NCBI GenBank assembly: GCA_033065855.1
Contig: JAVXUO010001110.1
Coordinates: 496,001 to 560,000, forward strand
Direction: 5' to 3'
Length of the DNA: 64,000 nucleotides
Origin: Escallonia rubra
Lineage: Eukaryota; Streptophyta; Magnoliopsida; Escalloniales; Escalloniaceae
Shown here: positions 46,391-56,294 of the stretch, piece after piece
Position numbering within the stretch: position 1 is the first letter of the stretch
Layout: each line of letters begins with the position of its first letter
Notes under the pieces: model-generated
What the model was told of the DNA's origin: nothing
Databases searched by the model: none
The model's input: the letters and a program-made list of their open reading frames with translations, nothing else
Translations under genes and position numbers: made by a program

Positions 46391-46471
46391 GCATTAGGTC
46401 TAAGCAAAAAAGAAATCACTTCTGAAGTCATTGTCTATGCTAGCCCATCATAGGGGCAATGAAGTAATTCC

Positions 46472-46598
46472 AATGGTTCCCAAAACCGGTGGCTTTGGAT
46501 ACAGCCCACCCACCGGAATCTCCAAACTTCGTGCTCTTGCTCACCTACCCATCACTTTCATATCTCCATCATTAATTCACTCTTTATGTATATATATA
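46472..46598 (+). promoter_or_regulatory. Conserved WIP promoter block and TATA box, unit 2
   Basis: The block is nearly identical to those of units 1 and 3. The TATA box is the TATATATA stretch at about 46589-46598, about 130 bp upstream of the ATG. Confidence 0.65.
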
Positions 46599-46717
46599 CC
46601 ACACAACGCAAGTCCATCTTCATATTACAAGTCCTGAAAACCAACTTGATATTACGCTTGAAAAATCAATCAGTTTCACTTTGTTGTCTAGAATTCCCCC
46701 CAAAGAAAAGAAGAAGA

Positions 46718-46984
46718 ATGAGTTCGGGAAGCAGAGCCTGGATTGCAGCAGCGAGCGTTGGGCTAGTGGAAGCGCTAAAAGATCAAGGCTTTTGCAGATG
46801 GAACCACACCATCAGATCCATACACCACCATGCCAAGTCCAACCTCAGGTCCTTCTCTCAGACCAAGAAGCTCTCTTCTTCATCGTCTGCGGTGGTTGCC
46901 AGCAGGCTCAGAGACGAGAAGGCGAAGCGAGCGGAGGAGTCTCTGAGGACAGTCATGTACCTCAGCTGTTGGGGTCCCAACTGA
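46718..46984 (+). CDS. Wound-induced protein (WIP/DUF3774), tandem copy 2
   Basis: This is an intact intronless gene of 88 residues with the same domain plan as copy 1: SSGSRAW N-terminus, VEALKDQGFCRWN block, serine-rich linker, charged LRDEKAKRAEES segment and MYLSCWGPN end. The frame is open upstream to 46586, but I start at 46718 because MSSGSRAW is the family start, the other copies use it, and the extra 44 residues cross the TATA region. It differs from copy 3 at one residue (EKAK instead of EKAR), so the units are young or are being homogenised by gene conversion. The 3' flank is almost identical to unit 1 for about 300 bp. Confidence 0.93.
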   Translation: MSSGSRAWIAAASVGLVEALKDQGFCRWNHTIRSIHHHAKSNLRSFSQTKKLSSSSSAVVASRLRDEKAKRAEESLRTVMYLSCWGPN

Positions 46985-47306
46985 CGTTACAAGTAAATAA
47001 ATATGAAGGGTTCAATGTAAACGAGCTCTGATTTAGCTGAACATGTATTGCTCCTGTAATTATATGGAATGAATTAGTAGCTATTGCAAATCCATCCTTG
47101 CAAACTGACAAAGCTAAAACTTGTAGTGGCAAAGCTTGAACTTGTCACGAAACTTTAAAAGGTCGAAGGAACAATGACACATTTTGGTGACAAAGTTTGG
47201 AAACAGTACTAAATTAGCGCTTAGAATTGTCTGTCAGAACAACCCAAAAAGAGAATATATGCAAATAGAGCAGCCCATAATTTATCTGAAACAATAGCTA
47301 CGCTTC

Positions 47307-47989
47307 AGTAGTAGTTAATTTGGTGGACTCGCAATCGCAAGATCTTCCTGAACATTGAGCCATCTCTGGAACAAGTAATTAAACAAGTGAAAATAGCCTT
47401 CAGTAGTAGTTTGCTTGTCCTCTTTCCCAGGCCACCATCTCCCAACTCTTTGCAGTCTAGCCTTTTGATTCCAAAGAATTGGTTCCGAGTCAACTTTGAC
47501 GCAGCTATCAGGAAGGATAAAACCATCCAAGCGGCGATTATCAGTAACCACGATGGATTGATTGTAGCTGCTCAAGCTCAAGCGTCCCCACCTATGAATG
47601 CGGAAATGGCAGAAGCAGCAGCAGCTCTTCTTGCGATCAAACTGGCTACAAGGATGAAGTACTTGAATGTAGTGTTTGAAGGGGATGCTTCGGTGATTGT
47701 GGAGTGGACGAATAGCCTTGATTCAACGCCAAGTTGGTCTAGCTATGCACTGGTGGAGGAATCCAAGGACATGCTCAAAAGATTCAATTGTTGGACTTTC
47801 TTAAAAGTTAGTAGATTTGCAAATAGGTTGGCACACAATCTAGCCAGATGGGCAGCTGTACACGAATTTTTTGGCCTAGTTCCCACCTCATCCATCTTCC
47901 CCCTTTTGTTAATGGATGATGAAGGGAACTAGTTTTATCCCTGTACCTTTTGAAGTTCTGTCAATTTATATCTTGCTTAGAAAAAAAAA
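47307..47989 (+). mobile_element. 5'-truncated LINE insertion
   Basis: An insert of about 683 bp ends in GAAAAAAAAAG and is flanked by GAAACAATAGCTACGCTTC at 47288-47306 and 47990-48008, a perfect 19-bp target duplication. Units 1 and 3 lack it. The content is only the C-terminal RNase H domain plus a short 3' tail. This is the normal outcome of incomplete target-primed reverse transcription by an L1-type LINE. Confidence 0.88.
47315..47932 (+). pseudogene. LINE RNase H domain, still open frame
   Basis: The reading frame is open from 47315, only 9 bp inside the insert, to the stop at 47930. It reads WWTRNRKIF at the start, then NWFRVNFDAAIRKDKTIQAA, NAEMAEAAAALLAIKLA, VVFEGDASVIVEW and RFANRLAHNLARWAA. 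These are the successive blocks of the plant RVT_3 RNase H-like domain: D in NFDA, E in NAEMAE, D in EGDA, and H replacing the last D, as is common in plants. There is no ATG near the start, as expected for a truncated LINE. It could be mistaken for a host RNase H-like gene. The absence of decay suggests a recent insertion. Confidence 0.85.
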
Positions 47990-48699
47990 GAAACAATAGC
48001 TACGCTTCTTATCTCCTCTAGCTATTGTTTTTGTTGCATCAAATAGGGAAGAACGCAAAGAGTAAAAAGAAAGCAGATTTATCTTCTGAAAGAATTCAGG
48101 ATTATGGTGATCCATGCACCATTGCTTTTATTTGTGATAGAGTTAGTTGATAGCATAGCAAGTTCTTAACTAATCCAAAATTGTAAATCTTAGTGATTTA
48201 CTTTTAGGAATGTTGTGAAAAATTCTAGGCCTATGGTTTAAACATGTACAACCATTGCTTATTTCCTATTTTCTTAAATTTATCAATGAAATTTTGTATA
48301 GTTCATTCACTTAGCAATCCTATAAAATCCTAGACCAGAAATGGCATAAGATCCTTACTGAGCCTTAATCTCATATGATAGTTTAATTTTTTCAGGTATA
48401 TGAAACTTTATCTTCATATTAAGAGAGTGGTTTCCAAGATAAAAGAGTCAAAACTAAGTGCTAATAAATCATTATGTTGAGTAGGCAGAGTTCTAGATTT
48501 TTTTTGAACCAGTTTTCAAATTATATAAGGGTTACTAACCCTTCTCTAGATGTGTTTAGAATACATACGAACTTATACATATGCAGATAGATGGCTAAAC
48601 TTCTAATACTAAAAACAAGTTAACATGTTTGGTAAATCAAAGTGACTAGTTGAAGTTGTTCTGATTATATATTTTATGTCTATATTTTTATAATTTCTC

Positions 48700-49690
48700 A
48701 ATGGACAAAACGGTTGTGGTTGTCTTGGTGGTGTTAGTATGGCGTAAAAATGGTGGTGACAGAAGAAAGTCAATAGTAATGGTGGTGATGGTAGTGATGA
48801 CGCAGTAGTGGTGGCGAAATGCTACAACATGGTAGTCATGACTGTAGCTGTAATTTGTTCAAGATCGAAGTGGAGTACGTGACAACCTAGAGGTGGTCGT
48901 GGTGGCGACGTCATCATGGGGGTGCGTGGTGGTGGTGTTGGTGGTGATGGGAGCCATGGTGTGGTGCGGGTGGCATTATTATCACGGTAGTGATAACGGT
49001 CTAGGCGACGATGGTTTGGTACAAGTGGCAACGTAGTGTGTTTGGTAATAGAGATTAGGGGTGAGCATTTTAAACCATTAAAATCGATCAAACTGTAAAA
49101 ACCGAACCAACCAATCCGTCTATTTTCAAACCGATCTAAAAATCAATCGGTTTGGTTTTTTTTTCTAAACGGTACATTCGGTTCGGTCGGTTTGGTTCGA
49201 ATTTTTTTGAAACCACATAAACCGAACCAACCGTATATATTATAACATATTTATATTTTTACATAATCCTAGTTATCTAACCACTCATATAAAATGGGAT
49301 AAACCCTATATCCCTTAACGTAACACACATTTTTCACTCGCCGCCTACATCTCACTAAGTGTTATTAATTATGACAAAAAATTAGTTTTTTTGGAGCTTA
49401 TTAGCATGTATAAGTTATTAATTTTTGGGCCTAAACTTGCCCAAAATTGAGTTTAGTCCAAACCGATTAAACCGTCCAAACCCATCCGTTCAATCCGTTC
49501 AACCCACAGAAACCAAACCGTTCAAACCACGTTCAATCACGGTTCGGTTTTTTTTCTCCAAACCGAAGTTGGTCGGTTCGATTTGGTATTCAGCCTCCAA
49601 ACCGAACCGTGCTCACCCCTAATAGAGATAGTGTGAGTGGCAACTTGAAGGTGGTGGTGTGTTGGTGCAGGCAATGATGATGACAAAGTC
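48700..49690. repeat. GGTGGT-rich repeat, unit 2 (split by hAT)
   Basis: This is the homologue of 41250-41700 and 59230-59900. A hAT at 49056-49621 sits inside it. No gene. Confidence 0.7.
49056..49621. mobile_element. Non-autonomous hAT element, AAACCGAACC-rich
   Basis: TAGGGGTGAGCA and TGCTCACCCCTA are perfect inverted ends, flanked by ATAGAGAT (49048-49055 and 49622-49629), an 8-bp duplication. The 566-bp element is full of AAACCGAACC, CGGTTTGG and similar subterminal motifs. It has no transposase. Units 1 and 3 have no insert at the matching place. A relic of the same family lies around 54610-54694 and 55945-56012. Confidence 0.9.
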
Positions 49691-51037
49691 ATTACTTACG
49701 CACTGAATAGTTTGGTTACAAATATTTTGAAGCAATTAAGTTTTTAAGCGTCATTTGTTGGGCGGAAATTACACTCTACGTGGATGAATCTTTTATGATT
49801 AATAGTCTTCGTGAGATTGGAACATTAGTAGTTACTAGAACTATTTTTTTATAAATGCAGTGATATAATTTTGTTCGTCCAAAACTTTCCTCACACGTGT
49901 AAGGCCTCCTAACGACTTCTCCATGTCGTATAACCATTATGCTCCGATGGAATCATGAAGGGAATGACAATGGAAACTTACAACTGCAATTTGTCAACTC
50001 TATTGTCAAGTAGACTTAGCAAATGGGTACCCGTTGGATACCCATCTCGAGTTGTGTGGCGAGGGGGGGGGGGGGGGGGGTACGGGTAGGATTTATTCGA
50101 AATTTTACGGACACATTTTTCTAAGACTCGTGCCCGACCCAACTTGGCCTAGATACCTTTCACATGTGGTCGTGGGGTTACCAAGGTTTTGTCCATAATT
50201 ATAAATACCGTACCGGAGTGCGTACCATTTTTTTCATAAAATGGTACGTACCGGTACCGTCTAAATTTTTTCATCAATAATATACATTTGTAATATTCAT
50301 TTATTGGCTAAGTAACAAAATATACATTTTGTTTTTACTAAGAGCTCCTCTAGAATAGAACTTGAATTACGTTAATTTTCAAATAAACTAAATAACTTAT
50401 TCAATTGAATTACCTCCTCTAGGATTATCCCTATTTTCAATGATCTCATTCGCAAACTATTGTGTAAGAATAGATTGTTTGTTCAATAATAACGTTTTCA
50501 GGTTCAAGAATAAACTGTTTTTGTGTATGCGTGTTTATGTGTGATAGCGCATACGTGTGTAAAGCAGTACATCATATAAATGAAAGAATGTGATCAAATC
50601 TTTCATTTATAAAGTAAATCAAAGTTAAGTGAATATTATGAGTAAGAAGTTACAGAGGCTTTAATTGATATAAAAGAACTTAGAGTGTTTTCTATTTAGT
50701 CTTTATATAGTCAATTTAATAATTTCTAACAAAATTTGTTACTTTTACATTTTTTTAATGAACCGGTACGAAACATAATATATCGGCCGGTACGTAGTTC
50801 TCGGCTGCTATCACCTGTACCGGTCGGTACAACCGGTATAGAGCCAGGGGCGGATCCAGAAAGTCTAACCGGGGGGGGCCAAAAAGACATAAAAAATTTG
50901 ATGACTAACTAAATGAATGAAGAAGGTTCAAGTTTACATAAACCATGAAAAATAAAAAATACTAAGATTAAATGTAGTTCATCAAGGTTTCACAAAACAA
51001 GAAAAGTAATTATATACATTGATGATTAAAGCAGAAC

Positions 51038-51217
51038 TCAACGTTCTTTATAGTCACGAAAATCATCAATGATCGAGTCTATAGTAAACGTTTCCACAAT
51101 ATCTTTCTCAATGTGTACAATCAAAGAATCAGTGAGAAAATCATTATACATCTTATTTCGGAGTTGAGTTTTGACCATCTTCAAAACCGAAAATGCTCGT
51201 TCAGTAGTTGCAGTACG
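51038..51217 (-). pseudogene. hAT transposase C-terminal dimerisation fragment
   Basis: On the minus strand from 51217 the frame reads RTATTERAFSVLKMVKTQLR, then NKMYNDFLTDSLIVHIEKDI, VETFTIDSIIDDFRDYKER and a stop at 51038. A..ER.FS.LK..K..LR..M....L..L....IEKD is the conserved hAT dimerisation region (Dimer_Tnp_hAT) in the zf-TTF/DUF4371 type. It has no start and about 59 residues remain; the catalytic core is gone. It lies inside the nested hAT, in the expected orientation near one end. Confidence 0.88.
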
Positions 51218-51500
51218 ATAAATGTATAGTAAATTGCTCGGTTCGTGTTATAATTAGCGTAACTATTGAGTACGATAAATGTATAGTAAATTGTTCAGTT
51301 CGTATTTTTTTTGTAACTATTGAATACATTAATACTATAAGAATTAAACTAACGATAGCTTAACTATTGAAATAGTGTAACAATTGAATACGTTAATACT
51401 ATAAAAATTAAACTAATGAATAGCGTAACTATTAAAATAGCGTAACAATTGAATACATTAATACGATAATTAGCGTAACTATTGAATTTGTTAATACTTC
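51217..51500. repeat. AT-rich imperfect tandem repeat inside hAT
   Basis: There are repeated runs of TAGCGTAACTATTGAA, AATACGTTAATACTATAA and GATAAATGTATAGTAAATTG. The unit is about 50-60 bp and irregular. It seems to have expanded where the transposase gene was deleted. Confidence 0.6.
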
Positions 51501-52503
51501 AAGAATTAAACTTAAAACAAAAGAACTCACCTCGATCAATTCGTATTTTTTCGTAATTCGGAGATTTGAAATTTAGGATTTGGAAGAATGAAGAATGAGA
51601 ACGAAAACATTATGACTGCCGGTGACTCAAAGAATAAAGAATATAACAAAAAGAAACCCTAATCAAATAGTTACAATACAATGGCATTTTTGTAAATACG
51701 TAAAATATGAGTATCTAATTGAAATAACTAAAAAAAAAAAAATTTCAAAAAGTTGGGGGGTGCCGTGCCCCCCCCCCCGGTCAGGCAGGAGCTCCGCCAC
51801 TGTATAGAGCGGTATTTTGACCGGTACAAAATGTAAGGGGTATCGTACTAGTAGAAGGCAAAAACGGTGCGTACCGACCGATATTGATACGGTATTGATA
51901 GCTATGGTTTTGTCTCCCTCTCCATCCTCCCCCTCCCTTTTTATTCCTCCTCCATGTAATATGCGAAATAAAACACAGAGAAACTTTCACTTTCATTACT
52001 TCTAAGCTTTCATGGAACCTTAAGCTTTAAATATAATGCTTTCAACTCCATGGCAATTCAGGCAACTAAGATCATAAGAAATTATTAAAACCACTTCGCC
52101 ACAACAATAGTCGGGTTTGAGTGTTAAGAACACATTCTTTGCAGGTGTGGATTCTTTAGAATAGAGGATGTGCGTTAAGGAGACCCCACATAACCATAAA
52201 ATATAAATAACTTACTAATATTCTTCATAGAAACTGTCCTTGAATAGTGAATTGAAGGGTTGTCTATTTGAAGAGGAAAATAAAAGCACGAGTATATGGT
52301 CAAACTGTTTTAAGTGGAGCACAATTTCAATTTGGAGATATATTATTATAATAGAGGTACTATATACACCTTTTTGGGAGGATACTTTGGCAATAGTGAG
52401 TGTTTTTCGCTCTAGGATTTCTAAATATATGTGTATTTTTGGGTTTGGAGATACAAAGAGAGAAAACGGCAACAAAGAGGGGGGTTTAATTGTAAACATT
52501 ATT

Positions 52504-54610
52504 GAACAGTAGGGTGGGAAAATGAGTGGGTGGGTAGGTGGGTGGGTTAGGTTTGAGTGAAGATTAAACGAGTTGGATATAAATGTGTAACCGACCAATT
52601 TAGTCGTGGGTTCATCAAGTCATCTCTTAAATGGGTTGACCCATATCCCAATTCTTTTGATCTTAAGTTTTTAATCAATCAACACCACAACCACTAAAAG
52701 CCAGTGACATGCCAAACCACCACTCAAACAAGGACATTCACCATAAGGCAATTGCAATGACCATGACTCCACCGTCACCATACCTGTAACCATTATCGTC
52801 ATTATACATTCAACAATCGCCGTCGTCTAGCCACACTGCTACCACCATCACGTAGCAAACAACCTCCACCGCCGCGACGTAGCCACACTGCCACCACTGT
52901 CACACAATAAACAAGCACCACCAAGCCAAAGAGATCGTAGCTACTCTTTTACTCTTCTTCTACTCTTATAGTCTTCTTCTTCAGAGACAACACACCCACA
53001 GAGATCGTAGCCCATGGATGACGGAACCATTTCACTCGGCAATACGTGGGAAGATTAAGGGTCACCGCGCTTTTATTGAAGATTAAGGTCACTGCCCAGA
53101 TTTCACTCTCGTTCCAAAATCTCAGCAAAGTTTTCTTGGATCTAAGTGCTATCTTCGGCTTCTGATTAGTGAGCAGGTAAGTTTCAATTTTGATTCAAGT
53201 TTTTTAGGTTTTACCCATCCCTAAATCTTTAGTTTCAATTTCAAAATTTCAGCCTTTGCATGTAGGATTTTGTGCCCTTTACATCACACGAGTTTACCCT
53301 CATGAAATTTCAAAACAACTATTACCAAAATCTGTGTAGTCTTGTTCAGCCCTAGTTAAATCAACATAGTAATTAAAGCTTACAAACTTCTTTAGGGAAG
53401 AAGATAACATGCATGTATTCTTGTTAATTTTCTTATTATATTGTCACTAAGAACATGGTTTGGTTCAAGGATCATGACAAGGTTAGGCCGGCACTTTGCT
53501 ATTTACGTATTTCGCTGTTGAAAGTTCTCATTTACGGTTCTCTGGTTGAAAAATACTGCATTTCATTAGTTACTATGGTAATTTGATGTTACTTTTCTAT
53601 TCATGCATGAAAGAGATTCTATCTCCGGTCTCCATTTTAAGTTGGATCTAGAAACTTAGTTCAGTTTTCACTTATAAATATCGCTTTGTATTGATTTTTC
53701 TTCTAATTCGAGCTCATTTCGTACTTTGGATTTAAGTGTCGTATAGTGAATTTTATGTTTCCTGAAATGTTTCACCAGCAGTTGAAATAATGAACATTAT
53801 AATTTTGGCTTAAAGTTTGTTGTAATATCGTTAGTTAATGTGGTGATTGATTTGTTACTTTTGAACTCAATCATGAATAAATACGTCTAAAAATTCAGTT
53901 CAATTTTAGAAGTATTTATTGCTTTCTGCTGAATTTTTTGATGATTTGAGCTCGAATCTCCGCACAATTCAGGTGTCTGCTTAATTATCTTCTAACTTTA
54001 GATTTAGGAGCTGCATTTGAAATTGTGAATGATTTTGATTTATGACTCTGTATCGTTAAGATAACTTCAATGTCCTAGTAGTTAGTAAATTTCAAGATGT
54101 TTTTGTGGGATGTGAAAATAGGGATCTTGGCAGTTGCATAAGTCTTGAAGTGTTGAAGTTCTTACTTGATTGGCAGGTCACTTGGCCATATTAAGTTTCA
54201 CTATTGCAGCATTTCAAAACAATCTATGTCCTTCCCTTCGATTGATATTTGATCTCATGTTGTTTGGCAGGTAAACTTAGAATGTTTTCAAAGTCTCTTT
54301 CAGGGTGTTATGTTTGGCTGAAAATGTAATGGCAGCAAGATGTCCAAAGTGCACCACTTTGATCAGTAATCAGTAATGGAGCACACATTAACCCACTGTC
54401 ATGTATTATCTTGATGCTTAGTTTTTAGAACTTGTCATGCACTTAAGGTTTACTTTTTGGACCAGATTAATGGTTCATTTCATTATGTAATGTAATTTTA
54501 TTGGACTTTCACACTTGCTAACTGGTTAAGCTTTTCAATTTGTCATGTAATGCAACCATGATATAACTTTTTATTATTGGACTATTGTATTTTCTTAAAA
54601 TAAAATAATG
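52504..54610. other. Non-coding, possible hAT end and intron-like DNA
   Basis: At 52508 TAGGGTGGGAAAATGAGTGG starts a GGGTGGGT-rich stretch that looks like a plant hAT terminus. CCACCA-rich DNA follows to about 52920. From 52930 a CTTCTTC-rich leader-like stretch, a GAGCAGGTAAGT splice-donor-like site (about 53170) and T-rich DNA with TTTGGCAG-like acceptors (54180, 54265) resemble 5'-UTR exons and introns. No coding exon was found. Confidence 0.35.
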
Positions 54611-54694
54611 TTTAAACTACGTTCAAACCGATCCGAACCATTCAATTTGAACCGAGTGAACCGGTCAAACCAAGGTGTCTCGGTTCAGTTTGGT
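54610..54694 (+). mobile_element. hAT relic, left piece (split by MULE copy E)
   Basis: AAACCGATCCGAACC and AACCGGTCAAACC motifs match the 49056-49621 family. The element continues after the MULE at 55945-56012 and ends GGTTCGGTTTGCGG ... GTACTCACCTCTA, the family's right terminus. The left terminus was not found. Confidence 0.6.
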
Positions 54695-54703
54695 TAAAGA
54701 ATT

Positions 54704-55935
54704 GGGCAAATTACACTTATATCCCTGAGGTTTAGGGGTAATTACAGCCAAGGACAATAGTTTGGACAAATTACACTTATGTCCATTGACCAAACGGAAT
54801 CTTAAAAACCCTAACGGTTTTAATGAAAAGACTTTATTACCCCTGAGTTGGAACCTTATTTATTTTTCAATGCCATTATTTCATCTTCTTATTTTTAATG
54901 CCACTAATGTCATTACTTCCCCCCCCCCCCCAAGCCCATTTGGCCCTTTCTGTCTGACGGCACCCCTTCGCCTGTTGCCGCACCCTTCCCCTTCCCCTTC
55001 CCCTTCCCCGTCGCCCCCACCCTCCCCCTTCCCCTTTCCCGTCGTCGGCGTCGTCTTCCCTCGAGATGTCGCCGGTGATAAATCCCGGGCGGTGGTGGCA
55101 GCTGCGAGATGGTTGTGGGGTTGAGGCGTTGGTGATGGCACTCGGTGAAGGAGCGTGGGGCTGCTGATCGGAGTTGCTGGCCGGCGACGGGCTGCTGACC
55201 GGACGGTTGCAGTGGTAACGGCACGGTCGCATCGGCGCGATGCTCGCAGAGGAACGATGAAGGGGCATTTCGGTGAAGGCGCGAGGAACGAAGTTAGTCG
55301 CCGGCGCCGGCGACCGCGTGTGCTGCCGGTAGTGGGGCTGCCATGGTGTGTAAGAGGGAAGGGACTGCCGGCGTGGGGCGAGGGACCGGAAGGGGCTGTC
55401 GGCGTGGGGCGAGGGGAAAGGGCTGCCGGCGTAGGGCGAGGGGAAGGGGCTGCCGGCGAGTTAGCCGGGGAAGACAACAAATTATTCTAAAAACCTTAAT
55501 CCAAAAATCCTTAATCCTAATTGAGCATTGGATATTTTTCAAGAAAACCCTAATTTGCAAATTAGGGTTTCAAGAGAATCCTAATTTGCAAATTAGGGTT
55601 TCAAGAGAATCCTAATTTGCAAATTAGGGTTTCAAGAATATCCTAATTTGCAAATTAGGGTTTCAAGAATATCCTAAAACTAAAACTGATAAATAAATCA
55701 TATATAATAATAAACAGATATTTTTCAATATATACAGTACAAGGGGTAGTATCGTCATTTTAAAAATATATATTGATGACATCATACAAAAAGTACAATT
55801 TTTGGATGGAACCCTAACGGATGGACACGGCTGATACATTTTAAAAGTGTTTGGTCACGGAATGTTACATTTTGAAACTCGTTGTCCTTGACTGTAATTA
55901 TACCCAAACCTCAGGGATATAAGTGTAATTTGCCC
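54704..55935. mobile_element. Non-autonomous MULE-like TIR element (copy E)
   Basis: GGGCAAATTACACTTATATC and ATATAAGTGTAATTTGCCC are inverted ends with a perfect 9-bp duplication, TAAAGAATT (54695-54703 and 55936-55944). The right half is almost identical to copy A (7772-9021), including the 31-bp palindromic array (55545-55676). The GC-rich interior gives long open frames on both strands (up to 199 codons, low complexity), which are rejected as genes. It is nested in a hAT relic. Confidence 0.9.
55545..55676. repeat. 31-bp palindromic telo-box-like array (copy E)
   Basis: There are four copies of the same palindromic unit as at 8599-8762, with spacers CAAGAGAAT and CAAGAATAT. The telo-box AAACCCTAA is intact on both strands in the first unit; in later units AAACCC is AATCC on one side. 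Confidence 0.9.
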
Positions 55936-55944
55936 TAAAGAATT

Positions 55945-56012
55945 TGTGACGCAAGGTTCATTGGTTCGGTTTGCGGTTTGACCTCCAAACCGAACCGTAC
56001 TCACCTCTAATA
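55945..56012 (+). mobile_element. hAT relic, right terminus
   Basis: TTGGTTCGGTTTGCGG, then CCAAACCGAACCGTACTCAC and CTCTA form the right end of the AAACCGAACC hAT family (compare 49595-49621). It lies directly upstream of the unit 3 WIP promoter. Confidence 0.65.
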
Positions 56013-56043
56013 CTAACCATATAAGGGCAATGAAGTAATTCCG

Positions 56044-56169
56044 ATGGTTCCCAAAACCGGTGGCTTTGGATACAGCCCACCCACCGGAATCTCCAAACTT
56101 CGTGCTCTTGCACACCTACCCATCACTTTCATATCTCCATCATTAATTCACTCTATATGTATATATATA
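56044..56169 (+). promoter_or_regulatory. Conserved WIP promoter block and TATA box, unit 3
   Basis: This is the same block of about 90 bp as in units 1 and 2. The TATA box is in TATATATAC at about 56161-56169, about 134 bp before the ATG. Upstream of the block, unit 3 diverges at a hAT end (56012), so only about 30 bp of older promoter sequence is kept above the block. Confidence 0.65.
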
Positions 56170-56294
56170 CCACACAAGCGCGAGTCCATCTTCATCCACA
56201 TCACAAGTCCTCAAAACCAACTTGATATTACACTTGAAAAATCAATCTGTTACACTTGTTATCTAGAATTTCCCCCAAAGAAAAGAAGAAGAAT

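Larger units (their letters stand above)
50845..51802 (-). mobile_element. Nested hAT element with transposase tail
   Basis: CAGGGGCGGATCCAG and GCTCCGCCACTG are the inverted ends, flanked by TATAGAGC (50837-50844 and 51803-51810), an 8-bp duplication. CAGNGGCGGA-type ends are typical of a common plant hAT group. It keeps a fragment of transposase on the minus strand (51038-51217) next to an AT-rich repeat (51217-51500), so it is a deletion derivative. Confidence 0.88.
50194..51906. mobile_element. hAT-like element, ACCGGTAC-rich, containing a nested hAT
   Basis: The ends CATAATTATAAATACCGTA and TACGGTATTGATAGCTATG are imperfect inverted repeats, with GTTTTGTC on both sides (50186-50193 and 51907-51914), an 8-bp duplication. 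Subterminal DNA is rich in GGTACCGGT-like motifs. Unit 1 has the empty site at about 43300. Without the nested element (50845-51802) it is about 750 bp. Confidence 0.83.
44860..52020 (+). repeat. WIP tandem array, unit 2
   Basis: It begins at about GCTCCCAACTCCAAAAAATTC with GGCAACTAAGATCATAAGAA, the same junction as at 52030 (unit 3) and about 63408 (unit 4). It carries the same landmarks as unit 1. Its private insertions are a CCACCA-rich insert (45583-46390), a truncated LINE (47307-47989) and three hAT elements (49056, 50194, 50845). Confidence 0.85.

Noticed and set aside
54881-55480. 199-codon minus-strand frame, alanine/proline/threonine-rich
   Set aside because: GC-rich interior of MULE copy E; all frames are open because of composition.
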